Counted from the first letter of the stretch, positions 46,541-55,962 are shown. The stretch: 64,000 nucleotides of DNA from JARICQ01 sp964428475 (GCA_964428475.1 CAYRYO010000002.1:1-64000); one strand, 5' to 3'. The notes: a model not told the origin generated them from the letters alone. Made by a program: numbers and translations.

Positions 46541-47539
46541 GTGGATATACTGGAATTTGTAGATACTCATACTATGGGGGAACCTACTAGAATAATAATA
46601 GATGGTCTACCTCCTATAATAGGAAATACAATGATGGAAAAAAAGGAGTATTTGAGAGATAAACTTGATTATGTAAGGAAAACAGCAATGGAAGAACCTA
46701 GGGGTCATAGAGATATGTTTGGAGCGATAATCACTCCACCTGTATCCAAACAAGCAGATATGGGAGTAGTCTATATAGATGGTGGTGGTTATCTAAATAT
46801 GTGTGGACATGGAACCATGGCTGTATCTACATTCTTGGTAGAAGGAGAATATGTGAAAGTAGAAGAACCTTATACTTATATAACACTTGACACTCCAGCA
46901 GGTCTTGTAAAAGCTAAAGTCAAAGTAGAAGATAAAAAGCCAAAAGAAGTATCTGTAATAAATGTTCCATCATTTCTATATAAAAATGATCTTGAAATTT
47001 CTATTAAAGATGGAAAAAAGGTAAAAGTAGATATAGCATTTGGAGGTAGTTTTTTTGCTATAGTAAGTGCAAATGAGTTAGGTATAAATCTATCATTAGA
47101 TAATATAGATAGTATAATCAAACTAGGTGTAGATATAAGAGAAAAGATAAACAGTGAATACAAGATAAGACATCCATTAAACCCGGGAATAGATAGAGTA
47201 GATTTAGTAGAGATATATGGGCAAGCTACCCATTCAGATGCAGATTGCAAGAATGTTGTAGTATTTGGGAACGGCCAGTTTGATAGATCTCCATGTGGCA
47301 CTGGAACTTGCGCCAAAATAGCGGCCCTTGAAAATAAAGGAGAGCTTTCTTTAAATCAAAGCTTTGTATATGAAAGTATCACAGGTACTTTGTTTAAAGG
47401 AAGAGCATTGGAAAGGATAAAGATAGGAGAATATGAGGGAATAATACCAGAAATAATAGGAAGAAGCTTTATAACTGCAAAAGGACATTTTATATTACAA
47501 GATGAAGATCCCTTTAAAAACGGATATTCAATCAAGTAG
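46541..47539 (+). CDS. prdF: Proline racemase PrdF
   Basis: A protein of 332 residues with the two catalytic cysteines in MCGHGTMAV and SPCGTGTCAK. It interconverts L- and D-proline, supplying D-proline to PrdA/PrdB. The start is GTG 46541 after GAGGAAAATT; a longer frame runs back into prdB but lacks a ribosome site. It is the last gene of the cluster. Because the epimerase family also includes hydroxyproline epimerases, the prd context is the main reason for the name. Confidence 0.93.
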   Translation: MDILEFVDTHTMGEPTRIIIDGLPPIIGNTMMEKKEYLRDKLDYVRKTAMEEPRGHRDMFGAIITPPVSKQADMGVVYIDGGGYLNMCGHGTMAVSTFLVEGEYVKVEEPYTYITLDTPAGLVKAKVKVEDKKPKEVSVINVPSFLYKNDLEISIKDGKKVKVDIAFGGSFFAIVSANELGINLSLDNIDSIIKLGVDIREKINSEYKIRHPLNPGIDRVDLVEIYGQATHSDADCKNVVVFGNGQFDRSPCGTGTCAKIAALENKGELSLNQSFVYESITGTLFKGRALERIKIGEYEGIIPEIIGRSFITAKGHFILQDEDPFKNGYSIK

Positions 47540-47540
47540 A

Positions 47541-47576
47541 AGGATTTTCTAGGGCAATTGAAAATTGCCCTATCCT
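47541..47576. terminator. Bidirectional terminator between prdF and the helicase gene
   Basis: TAGGGCAATT (47550-47559) and AATTGCCCTA (47563-47572) form a perfect 10-bp stem with loop GAA, flanked by AAGGA and TCCTT. Confidence 0.8.
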
Positions 47577-49426
47577 TGCAATTCATCTAAAAACCTAGAA
47601 GAATTAACAATTTTATTTCCTAAATGCTTTACAGATAATAAACTCAGATGATATTTAGCCCTACTCATACCTACATAGAAGAGTCGTCTTTCTTCTTCAA
47701 AGTCATCTATTATATCCTTTTGATGCAAATCAATACTAGATGAAGATGGGAAGTGGCCGTCAACCAAATCTATAATATATACTCTGTCAAACTCTAAACC
47801 TTTTGCAGAATGTATAGTTGATAGCGTAATTCCTTCATTTTGATCTTTTGAATTCATACACAGCATTTCCAAATACTTGAGTCTAGCTATTAATTCATCG
47901 AGAGTCTTAGCTTTTTTTGCTATAAGCTTCAAATAATAAATTATTGTCTTTAAAGAATCGTAGGTATGTCCAAATTTCATAGAATTTTCCTTTAAATACT
48001 TTTCATATTCTAGATTATACTCAATATATTCTATTGAAGCTAGGGGATTTAAATTTGAAAGTCTTCTAAAATCAGCACTTAGTTCGTTCAGTGTAGACTT
48101 ATAATATATTGGTATATCAGGATATTTCATTATCCTATCAAAAACTGGCCATTTGCAATTTAAAGTTTTTGCAAAGTTCAATTGTTTTTTTGATATATAT
48201 CCTTTTTTCTTGTAGTATATATTTTCATAGATACTCATATTAGAAGTATCTTTAGAAAATATCATAAAATTTAATATATCCTGTATAAGCCAATGATTGA
48301 AAAATTTGATTTTCACATCTCTCATGTAAAAAGGAATTTTGCATTTTTCCAAAAAATCTATCAATCCAATAGATGATAAATTGTTTCTATACAAGATAGA
48401 AATATTTTTCAAATCTTTATTTTCTATATCTTTTATTATATAGTTGTATTGATCTACTATTGAGTCTACCTTGACTATATTAATAGGCTCAATAAAACCA
48501 TTGTCAGTTGAAATAGTTTTATTGTATCTTAGAGTATTGAATTTAATAAACTTATTACAAACGGATACGATGTTTTTAGATGATCTATAATTTTTTTCCA
48601 TGAAAAACATCTTACCATTTGGAAATATCTCTTTGAAGTTTAAAAGTCCTCTTGGATCAGAACCTCTAAATCCGTATATAGATTGATCGTCATCTGCTAC
48701 TACAAAAAGATTATTTTTTGGTAAAGCTAATTTTTTAAATATTTCCATCTGAATTTTAGATGTGTCTTGTCCCTCGTCTAACTGTATATAATCGTATTTA
48801 CTTCTATATTTTTCGAGAATATATTTATTTCTATTTAATATATTCAAGGTAATACTTAGCATATCATCGAAGTCAATCAGATTATTGTCTTTTTTATATT
48901 TTTCGTATTCTGAGAATATAGTTGTAAATCCATCTATGCTAGGTTTTTTAGTCTTTATAAATTCATCCACATTTAGCATCATATTTTTTATATAGCCTAT
49001 AGCATTTATTAGAAATTCTAATTTTTCTTCTGTGATATGAGATTTGTTTGTTTCAAGATATATTTGCTTGATTAAAGTATACTTATTGACAGGTGAATTA
49101 TTTCCTTCTATAAGATTTAGTTTTATATTGTTTATATAAGCGTACTCTCTTATTAAATTAAAACAAAAGCTGTGTATAGTTGAAAATGATATAGGAATAG
49201 ATGATATATCCTTGAAGCTATTATTAAATCTACTACGCATATCTTTTGCAGAAGCTCTGCTAAATGTGATAGAAAGTATTCTATCTGGTCTTATATTGTG
49301 GTTTAATATAAGGTTAACAGTTCGATGTATTAAAACAGTAGTCTTACCAGCTCCAGGTACAGCAAGGACAAGGGCAGGGCCATTACTATGGCCTATAGCT
49401 AGTTGTTGTTCTTTATTTAAATTCAT
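47570..49426 (-). CDS. UvrD/Rep-family superfamily 1 DNA helicase
   Basis: A protein of 618 residues, shorter than PcrA/UvrD (~720-740). It has the Q-motif LNKEQQLAI, Walker A VPGAGKTT, motif Ia FSRASAKDM, motif II LDEGQD, motif III DDDQSIYGFRGSD, motif V TIHSAKGLEFDRVY and motif VI RRLFYVGMSRAKY. It should translocate 3'-5' on single-stranded DNA. It stands alone, convergent to the prd operon. Its exact repair role is unclear; a full-length pcrA is expected elsewhere. Confidence 0.9.
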   Translation of the reverse strand: MNLNKEQQLAIGHSNGPALVLAVPGAGKTTVLIHRTVNLILNHNIRPDRILSITFSRASAKDMRSRFNNSFKDISSIPISFSTIHSFCFNLIREYAYINNIKLNLIEGNNSPVNKYTLIKQIYLETNKSHITEEKLEFLINAIGYIKNMMLNVDEFIKTKKPSIDGFTTIFSEYEKYKKDNNLIDFDDMLSITLNILNRNKYILEKYRSKYDYIQLDEGQDTSKIQMEIFKKLALPKNNLFVVADDDQSIYGFRGSDPRGLLNFKEIFPNGKMFFMEKNYRSSKNIVSVCNKFIKFNTLRYNKTISTDNGFIEPINIVKVDSIVDQYNYIIKDIENKDLKNISILYRNNLSSIGLIDFLEKCKIPFYMRDVKIKFFNHWLIQDILNFMIFSKDTSNMSIYENIYYKKKGYISKKQLNFAKTLNCKWPVFDRIMKYPDIPIYYKSTLNELSADFRRLSNLNPLASIEYIEYNLEYEKYLKENSMKFGHTYDSLKTIIYYLKLIAKKAKTLDELIARLKYLEMLCMNSKDQNEGITLSTIHSAKGLEFDRVYIIDLVDGHFPSSSSIDLHQKDIIDDFEEERRLFYVGMSRAKYHLSLLSVKHLGNKIVNSSRFLDELQG

Positions 49427-49583
49427 TTGAGCACCTTCTTTATGTATTCGAATTTATTTTATCATAAAATGCATTTATATCAAACAAATATAAATAATAT
49501 CATGGACAATAGGGTAATAATGATTTAGAGTAGATTATAGATAGTTTAAATAAAATACTAGACTGTATTGTGAGGTGAAGCTA

Positions 49584-50141
49584 TTGAAAAATAAACTTAA
49601 GAGATTTGATGATTTATTTATAGAAATTATAAATAGGAAAATGGGAAATAGATATATGGACTATATAATGTATAGAGTTACAAATTTAGGCAGTGCACCA
49701 TTCTCTGCACTTATTATCTTTTTATTAGTATTTTTTGGGAATAATAAACTTAAAAACATAGGGGTAGAGATTTTTGTGGTCTTGGGTATTAGTCAGATAA
49801 TAGTACATTCTCTTAAAAAATTGCTTTCTAGAGAAAGGCCATACAATATATTAGAACAATTAAATACTTTTGGAATTAATTTAAAGGATTACTCTTTTCC
49901 ATCAGGTCATACTGCTGCAAGTTTTTCGATTGCTACTACGATAGCATTAAATATCCCAAAGATATCAATTATAGTTTTTTTAATAGCAATTGTAGTAGCG
50001 ATATCTAGGATATATTTGGGGGTTCACTATCCAACGGATGTTGCAGCAGGAATTATTATTGGATGCTTAAGTTCAATTATAATACATTTATATTTATTTA
50101 GATTTATATATAGCATAGGTGAAAGAATAGGCATAAACTAA
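49584..50141 (+). CDS. PAP2-family membrane phosphatase
   Basis: A protein of 185 residues with about five membrane spans and the three phosphatase signatures: KKLLSRERP, PSGHTA and SRIYLGVHYPTD. Members dephosphorylate undecaprenyl pyrophosphate, phosphatidylglycerol phosphate or related lipids. TTG 49584 was chosen because GAGGTGAAG precedes it; the in-frame GTG 49575 lies inside that site. Confidence 0.85.
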   Translation: MKNKLKRFDDLFIEIINRKMGNRYMDYIMYRVTNLGSAPFSALIIFLLVFFGNNKLKNIGVEIFVVLGISQIIVHSLKKLLSRERPYNILEQLNTFGINLKDYSFPSGHTAASFSIATTIALNIPKISIIVFLIAIVVAISRIYLGVHYPTDVAAGIIIGCLSSIIIHLYLFRFIYSIGERIGIN

Positions 50142-50194
50142 TTTTGTTTTATAAAAATGATTTATCCAACTATATTTTACAAGGAGGTTTTTAT

Positions 50195-51001
50195 ATGTTA
50201 ATGACTAATTTTTTAAAGGATAGAAGATCAGTAAGGGAATTTAAAAATAAAAAGATTAATTTCTCAGTTATAGAGGATATAAAATTATATTTAAAGATTT
50301 TAGAAGAAGAAGCAAATGCTATTAAATTTAGGCTATATGAAAATGGGGACTATATTTATGATAGATTAAATGGTATTAGTGGATATGGTGGAATTATGAT
50401 AGAAAGTCCACATTATATAGCACTCGAACAAATCAAAGAAGATAAAGCTACAACTATATATGGTGCTTATTATATGGAAAAATTAATTACAGAGTTAAAT
50501 AGACTTGGAGTAGAGACGTGTTGGGTAAGTGTAGGAGATATAGAAGAAAAATTTAAAAATAAGGTTTTTGGAGAACATATTGGAAATATTAGCTATATAC
50601 TTGCAATAGGATATGGAAAGAGAAGGAATCCTTTTACAAATGAGCCATCAAGTGAAAGAATGGGCGTGGAAGAAATAGTTTATAGTGCTAGTCTAGAAAC
50701 AAGGGTAGATAATCAGGAGTTAGAACATAGAGGTTTAGATGATCTCTTTTACTATGTAAGATTTGCACCATCAAATGCAAATTTGCAGCCATGGAGGTTT
50801 TTGCTTGGCAAAGATAAAGTTACTCTATTTATTAAATATAGTGAAGGTGAAACTCCAAATTTAGTAGATGCAGGTATAATAATGTATTATTTTAAAGAAC
50901 TAGCTAAGTCAATTAGAATAGAAAATGACTGGAAGTTATTAGACGGAAATTACACTGGCGAGGATGGAATATATGAATATGTAGCAGAAATGAAATTATA
51001 A
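50195..51001 (+). CDS. TM1586-type nitroreductase family protein
   Basis: A protein of 268 residues. RRSVREFKNKKI lies at the N-terminus, but the flavin-binding APSNANLQPWRF that normally follows closely appears only near residue 205. This split order fits the TM1586 subfamily of nitroreductases, where two halves form the fold of a dimer. It probably binds FMN; the substrate is unknown. ATG 50195 follows AAGGAGG; an in-frame ATG at 50144 has no ribosome site. Confidence 0.75.
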   Translation: MLMTNFLKDRRSVREFKNKKINFSVIEDIKLYLKILEEEANAIKFRLYENGDYIYDRLNGISGYGGIMIESPHYIALEQIKEDKATTIYGAYYMEKLITELNRLGVETCWVSVGDIEEKFKNKVFGEHIGNISYILAIGYGKRRNPFTNEPSSERMGVEEIVYSASLETRVDNQELEHRGLDDLFYYVRFAPSNANLQPWRFLLGKDKVTLFIKYSEGETPNLVDAGIIMYYFKELAKSIRIENDWKLLDGNYTGEDGIYEYVAEMKL

Positions 51002-51022
51002 GGCGCTTAGGCGCTTTTTTTG
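50999..51022 (+). terminator. Terminator of the nitroreductase gene
   Basis: AAGGCGC and GCGCTTT around TTAG form a short GC-rich stem followed by seven T residues, directly after the stop codon. Confidence 0.75.
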
Positions 51023-51051
51023 TTGACAAATAATTGCTTCAAGCATATAAT
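51023..51051 (+). promoter_or_regulatory. Promoter of the metal ATPase gene
   Basis: Perfect consensus boxes, TTGACA (51023-51028) and TATAAT (51046-51051), spaced by 17 bases. Such a strong promoter needs repression, in line with the operator just downstream. Confidence 0.85.
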
Positions 51052-51061
51052 ATAATTAAAC

Positions 51062-51081
51062 ATATGAACAGTTGCTCATAT
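51062..51081. promoter_or_regulatory. Candidate ArsR/SmtB-family operator
   Basis: ATATGAACAGTTGCTCATAT is an imperfect palindrome (ATATGA-x-CA-xx-TG-x-TCATAT) overlapping the likely transcription start of the metal ATPase gene. It resembles the TGAACA...TGTTCA operators of CadC/CzrA/SmtB repressors. No ArsR-type gene lies in the window. Confidence 0.65.
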
Positions 51082-51097
51082 ATATAAGGAGGGAACT

Positions 51098-53212
51098 ATG
51101 AAAGAAATTGTGCTTGAATTAAATGGACTTAATTGTGCTAGTTGTGCAAAAAAAATTGAAGATTTTTCAAAAGAAATAGATGGAGTAGAAGATGCAAATC
51201 TTGATTTTATATCTAAAAAACTAAAGATAAGACCTAATAAAGAAGAAAATATAAATTCTATTACAAATGAAGTGATTAAGATTGTTAAAGGCTTAGAACC
51301 CGATGTAGTAGTGTTAAATAAAACTAAAACTACAGATATTCATAATGGACATGAACACACACATACTCATGATCAAGTAAATAAAAGCCAAATAATAAAA
51401 TTAATTATAGGTGGAATACTATTTATACTTCCATTTTTATTTAAATTAGAAGGAAGTATTAGATTTACAATATATTTACTTGCATACTTAATAGTAGGAT
51501 ATAAAGTAATTTTGCGAGCTGTAAAAAATATATCAGTAGGAGTTCCTTTTGATGAAAACTTCTTAATGACCATAGCAACTATTGCAGCCTTCGGCATAGG
51601 AGAATATCCAGAAGGTGTCGCAGTAATGCTATTTTATCAAGTAGGAGAAATGTTTCAGGGAATGGCAGTTAATAAATCTAGAAATTCTATCTCTGCACTT
51701 TTAGATATCAGACCAGACTCAGCTAATCTCGTAAAAGGAGGAGAAATAATTGTAGTAGATCCTGAAATTATAAATATAGGGGATTATATAATCATTAAAC
51801 CAGGAGAAAAGATTCCACTAGATGGGGAAATAGTGGAAGGAGAATCTTTTTTAGACACATCAAATATAACAGGAGAATCTGTGCCTAGGAAAGTAAAAGT
51901 AGGAGATACGGCATTATCTGGAGTTGTCAATACAGAGGGACTATTAAAAGTAAGAGTAAATAAAGTGTTCGGAGAGTCAACGATATCTAAGATACTTGAT
52001 TTAGTTGAAAATGCTTCAAGTAAAAAAGCGCCTACAGAAAACTTTATCACAAAATTTGCAAAATACTATACTCCAGCAGTAGTGCTTTTAGCAGCACTTA
52101 TTGCAACAATTCCGCCACTTTTAATGGGAGAGGACTGGAGCAATTGGATATATAGAGCGAGTGTATTTTTAGTAATATCTTGCCCATGTGCACTTGTTAT
52201 ATCTATTCCTCTAGGATTTTTTGGTGGAATAGGTGGGGCTTCTAAATCTGGTATACTCATTAAAGGTGGAAACTTTTTAGAAGCATTAAATGATATAGAT
52301 ACTCTGGTATTTGACAAGACAGGGACTATAACAAAGGGAACTTTTGAGGTTAATGATGTAATTAGTTATGGAGATTATAGCCAAGATAAAATATTAGAAT
52401 TTGCAGCTTATGGAGAGTATTATTCAAATCATCCAATAGGAAGTTCGATAATTAAATCTTATGGAATGGATATAAATAAGGAGTATATAAGTGATTACAA
52501 GGAAATTCCTGGAAAAGGCATAAGTGTTAAAGTAAATAATGATAATATACTACTTGGAAATGCAGCTCTTTTAGAAGAACACAATATAAAAATGACTTCC
52601 TTAACTTCTATAGGTACTGTAGTATATATTGCAAAAGAAAATATGCATATAGGAACCATAACAGTTGCTGATGAATTAAAAGCTACAGTTATAGAGGATA
52701 TAAAAAAATTAAAATCACTTGGAATAAAGCAGACAATAATGCTATCAGGAGATAATGAAGAAATTGCTAAAAAGGTTTCAGATATGGTAGGGTTAGATAA
52801 AGTATATGGAAATCTTCTTCCGCAGGACAAAGTAATTATATTTGAAGATATAATTAAAGATAGAAAATCTAGGGTTGCCTTTGTAGGTGATGGAGTCAAT
52901 GATGCTCCTGTGCTTGCTCGTGCAGATGTTGGTATAGCTATGGGAGGATTAGGCTCAGATGCAGCCATAGAGGCCTCAGATATTGTTATTATGACAGATG
53001 AGATAGGTAAAATAGCAACTGCAATAAAAATTGCTAAAAAGACTAAAAAGATAGTAATGCAAAATATAATATTTGCGCTAGGAGTAAAGTTAATTATATT
53101 GACGCTTGGTGCAGTAGGAGTGGCTACAATGTGGGAGGCAGTATTTGCAGATGTAGGAGTATCTGTAATTGCAATACTTAATTCAATCAGGGCTTTAAGA
53201 GTAGAGGAATAA
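51098..53212 (+). CDS. Heavy-metal (Zn/Cd/Pb) translocating P-type ATPase
   Basis: A protein of 704 residues. Residues 1-70 are a heavy-metal-associated domain with GLNCASC; a His-rich linker (HNGHEHTHTHD, about 85-96) follows; then eight membrane spans with the metal-binding CPC motif (Cys362, Cys364), TGES actuator motif, phosphorylated Asp406 in DKTGT and GDGVNDAP. CPC with a short His-rich stretch fits the CadA/ZntA group that exports zinc, cadmium or lead; copper cannot be fully excluded. It has its own promoter, operator and terminator. Confidence 0.92.
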   Translation: MKEIVLELNGLNCASCAKKIEDFSKEIDGVEDANLDFISKKLKIRPNKEENINSITNEVIKIVKGLEPDVVVLNKTKTTDIHNGHEHTHTHDQVNKSQIIKLIIGGILFILPFLFKLEGSIRFTIYLLAYLIVGYKVILRAVKNISVGVPFDENFLMTIATIAAFGIGEYPEGVAVMLFYQVGEMFQGMAVNKSRNSISALLDIRPDSANLVKGGEIIVVDPEIINIGDYIIIKPGEKIPLDGEIVEGESFLDTSNITGESVPRKVKVGDTALSGVVNTEGLLKVRVNKVFGESTISKILDLVENASSKKAPTENFITKFAKYYTPAVVLLAALIATIPPLLMGEDWSNWIYRASVFLVISCPCALVISIPLGFFGGIGGASKSGILIKGGNFLEALNDIDTLVFDKTGTITKGTFEVNDVISYGDYSQDKILEFAAYGEYYSNHPIGSSIIKSYGMDINKEYISDYKEIPGKGISVKVNNDNILLGNAALLEEHNIKMTSLTSIGTVVYIAKENMHIGTITVADELKATVIEDIKKLKSLGIKQTIMLSGDNEEIAKKVSDMVGLDKVYGNLLPQDKVIIFEDIIKDRKSRVAFVGDGVNDAPVLARADVGIAMGGLGSDAAIEASDIVIMTDEIGKIATAIKIAKKTKKIVMQNIIFALGVKLIILTLGAVGVATMWEAVFADVGVSVIAILNSIRALRVEE

Positions 53213-53230
53213 AATCCTCTATTTTTTTTA
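53202..53230 (+). terminator. Terminator of the metal ATPase gene
   Basis: TAGAGGA (53202-53208) and TCCTCTA (53215-53221) form a 7-bp stem overlapping the stop codon, followed by eight T residues. Confidence 0.8.
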
Positions 53231-53278
53231 TCCGGAGATGTGTTAAAATAGATATAATAAGACTTAAGAGGTGAGAGC

Positions 53279-54223
53279 GTGAAAGATAAAATAAAAAATG
53301 ATAATAAAGTAAATAATTATATGGTGCTTGCAAAAAATCAATATTTAAGTGGGAAAAAAGATATGTCTATAAAATCATATGAAAAAGCATTGGAGTTTAC
53401 ATTAGACAAGGAAAAATACATAGATATACTTTTTCTCATGGCTCATATATATCATGAAATGGATGAGATGGATAAGGCCCTGATATTATATGAAAAGATA
53501 AAGCAAGCTAAGAGTAATGAGGCTGGTGCTTTTTATGGTATTGCTATGACAAGTGAAAATCTAGGAGACAATGAAAAAGCTATCGAATATTATAATAAAG
53601 CTATAGAATTAGATCCAAATTACGATAGGGCATATTATTATGCAGCTGATTTATATGATAAACTTGGAGAGAGGGAAAAGGCTTTAGAGTATTACTTTCG
53701 TGTAATAGAATTAAAGCCTGATGATTATATAGCATACAATAATATATCTTCAATATATGAAGAAAAAGGAAATTACATTAAGGCTCTACAGATGGTAAAA
53801 CAGAGTCTTGCTATAAAGAAAAATTACTATAAATCCCTATTTAATATGGGGGTTATACAGAAAAAACTGGGTAACAATAAACATGCAATAGGTTTTTATT
53901 TTAGGGCTATAGAAGAAAATTCTTTTTTTTGGCAGAGCTATTTGAATATTTCCGCTATATATATAGAAGAAAAAGAGTTTGAAAAGACAGTAGATATACT
54001 GACAAGGGGAATAGAACATAATCCACAAGCTCATGACTTGTACTACAATAGAGCATGTGCTTATTGTATGCTTGGACAAAAAAAATATGCTATAAAAGAT
54101 ATAAAAAGATCGTTAGAGCTTTTACCTGAGATAATAGCATACGTTAAAGTTGACAATGATTTTAAAGGATTATATAATGATATCGAATTTATAAAATTAA
54201 TAAATGAAGACGAAAATATATAA
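53279..54223 (+). CDS. Tetratricopeptide repeat protein
   Basis: A protein of 314 residues made almost wholly of TPR units of ~34 residues, e.g. GDNEKAIEYYNKAIELDPNYDRAYYY and the next units at about 135 and 170, nine or so in all. No signal peptide or enzyme motif is seen. It is presumably a cytosolic protein-protein adaptor. The start is GTG 53279 after GAGGTGAGAGC. It is followed by map with 24 bases between. Confidence 0.88.
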   Translation: MKDKIKNDNKVNNYMVLAKNQYLSGKKDMSIKSYEKALEFTLDKEKYIDILFLMAHIYHEMDEMDKALILYEKIKQAKSNEAGAFYGIAMTSENLGDNEKAIEYYNKAIELDPNYDRAYYYAADLYDKLGEREKALEYYFRVIELKPDDYIAYNNISSIYEEKGNYIKALQMVKQSLAIKKNYYKSLFNMGVIQKKLGNNKHAIGFYFRAIEENSFFWQSYLNISAIYIEEKEFEKTVDILTRGIEHNPQAHDLYYNRACAYCMLGQKKYAIKDIKRSLELLPEIIAYVKVDNDFKGLYNDIEFIKLINEDENI

Positions 54224-54247
54224 ATCAATAAAGAAAGAGGCAGATAA

Positions 54248-54994
54248 ATGATAATTTTAAAAACATCACAAGAAATAGAGAAAATGCAAAAAGCAGGAGA
54301 GATACTTGCAAATGTACACAAAGAGATAGCTAAAATGATAAAACCAGGAGTATCTACACAAGACATAGATCAATTTGTAGAGAAATACTTAGAGAATCAA
54401 GGAGCTTATCCAGAGCAAAAAGGATATCAAGGATATTCTTACGCAACTTGTGCTTCAATAAATGACGAGATATGTCATGGATATCCAAGAAAGACTCCAC
54501 TTAAAAATGGTGATATAGTCACAATAGATATGGTAGTAAATCTAGATGGATGGTTAGCAGATTCAGCTTGGAGTTACGCAGTAGGAGAAATATCAGATAA
54601 AGCACAGGAGCTACTAGATGTAACTAAAGAAGCATTGTATATAGGCATAGAAAAAGCAGTGGTTGGTAATAGATTAGGAGATATTGGGTATGCTATACAG
54701 AGTTTTGTAGAAGAAAAAGGGTATTCAGTAGTTAAAGATTTTGTAGGCCATGGTATAGGTAAAGACATGCATGAAGACCCTCAAGTTCCTCACTATGGAG
54801 TTCCAGGCAGAGGACAAAGACTAGTTGAGGGAATGGTACTTACTATAGAACCCATGATAAATACAGGAACATATAAAATGAAGATGGACGAAAATGGATG
54901 GACATCAAGGACTTTGGACGGAGGGCTGTCAGCTCAATATGAACACACCCTTGCAATCACAAAAGATGGTCCGATAATAATAACAGAACAGTAG
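54248..54994 (+). CDS. map: Methionine aminopeptidase type I
   Basis: A protein of 248 residues. The metal ligands and catalytic histidine occur in CHGYP, DIDMVVNLDGW-like segment (VTIDMVVNLDGWLADSAW), FVGHGIGKDMHEDP, LTIEPMI and QYEHTLAIT. It removes the start methionine from new proteins. This is the short type I form without an N-terminal zinc finger. It does not lie next to secY/infA, as in many Firmicutes, and may be a second copy. Confidence 0.95.
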   Translation: MIILKTSQEIEKMQKAGEILANVHKEIAKMIKPGVSTQDIDQFVEKYLENQGAYPEQKGYQGYSYATCASINDEICHGYPRKTPLKNGDIVTIDMVVNLDGWLADSAWSYAVGEISDKAQELLDVTKEALYIGIEKAVVGNRLGDIGYAIQSFVEEKGYSVVKDFVGHGIGKDMHEDPQVPHYGVPGRGQRLVEGMVLTIEPMINTGTYKMKMDENGWTSRTLDGGLSAQYEHTLAITKDGPIIITEQ

Positions 54995-55005
54995 TGGAGT
55001 AAGTT

Positions 55006-55105
55006 CCAAATTGTGAATGTTGAATTGTCAATTGTCAATGAAAAGATTAAAAAACAAAGCATGCTAAGGGGCTTGCTTTGACAATTTTGCTAGCAAAGTG
55101 AATAA
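55006..55105. repeat. AATTGTGAATT-type intergenic repeat (second site)
   Basis: The segment AAATTGTGAATGTTGAATTGTCAATTGTC (about 55010-55038) closely resembles the arm of the element at 3399-3611, and is followed by a weak CAAAGCA/TTGCTTTG hairpin (55057-55081) and TTTGCTAGCAAAG. It seems to be a shorter or decayed member of the same dispersed family. Confidence 0.45.
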
Positions 55106-55123
55106 TAGAAAGGTTGGTGTAAA

Positions 55124-55792
55124 ATGAAAAAGGAAAATGAACTAGACATTATCAAAAAAAAATACACAATAAAAGAAGAAATAGCCAATGGAATTACACA
55201 TGGTATAGGAGTTGTATTTGGTATAGTTTCTCTTGTAATCCTACTAATGCTATCAATTAGAAATGGTGATACTATAGCCGTTGTAGCATTTAGCATTTAT
55301 GGTGCTTGTTTTATACTGATGTATCTTTCATCTACACTATATCACAGTATTACAAATGAAAAGGCTAAGGGTATCTTAAGGGTGTTTGATCATTCTTCTA
55401 TATTTCTATTTATAGCGGGAAGCTATACTCCAATAGCACTTCTTACTATGGTAGGATATTTAAGGATTGGGATACTCGTAGCGACTTGGTCAATTGCAAT
55501 ACTTGGGATAATATTTAAGATCCTAACATACAATAAGTTTGACAAGTTTAAAGCAGTATCGCTTAGTATGTATATAGGAATGGGATGGCTTGCAGTATTT
55601 ACTGTTAAGCCTATTATAGAGATGACATCTATAGGATTTTTTATGTGGATACTAGCAGGAGGCTTGCTTTACACTTTAGGCACAATATTTTATAGTATTA
55701 AAAAGATTCCTTATAATCATGCGATATGGCATATGTTTGTACTTGCAGCATCTGTAGCTCATTTTATAGGAATGGTAACATATTTAACTTAA
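55124..55792 (+). CDS. Hemolysin III family (PAQR-type) membrane protein
   Basis: A protein of 222 residues with seven predicted membrane spans. Family motifs are EEIANGITHGIG at the N-terminus, STLYHSI, FDHSSIFLFIAGSYTP and HAIWHMFVLAASVAHF at the end; the histidines and aspartate form the metal site of the alkaline-ceramidase-like fold. Its role in bacteria is unclear despite the name. A terminator follows. Confidence 0.92.
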   Translation: MKKENELDIIKKKYTIKEEIANGITHGIGVVFGIVSLVILLMLSIRNGDTIAVVAFSIYGACFILMYLSSTLYHSITNEKAKGILRVFDHSSIFLFIAGSYTPIALLTMVGYLRIGILVATWSIAILGIIFKILTYNKFDKFKAVSLSMYIGMGWLAVFTVKPIIEMTSIGFFMWILAGGLLYTLGTIFYSIKKIPYNHAIWHMFVLAASVAHFIGMVTYLT

Positions 55793-55794
55793 GA

Positions 55795-55826
55795 TAAAAA
55801 CTGTGATGAGAATTCACAGTTTTTAT
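55795..55826 (+). terminator. Terminator of the hemolysin III gene
   Basis: TAAAAACTGTGA and TCACAGTTTTTA form a 12-bp stem with a seven-base loop. Confidence 0.85.
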
Positions 55827-55850
55827 TAGTATTTGTGCAATAAAGATTTG

Positions 55851-55899
55851 ATTATTCAAGAAAACAATTTAGAGAATCTAAATTATTTTCTTGAATAAT
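55851..55899. repeat. Long palindromic hairpin upstream of the MATE gene
   Basis: Arms of 23 bases (55851-55873 and 55877-55899, beginning ATTATTCAAGAAAA) pair with a single mismatch around a three-base loop. It lies 64 bases before the MATE start, between the previous terminator and the gene, and could be an attenuator, an operator pair or a second terminator. Confidence 0.6.
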
Positions 55900-55962
55900 T
55901 TCTATTTTGGGTATAGAATGATTAGATAACCATAAATGATTAGAATTAGAGAGGAAATAATT

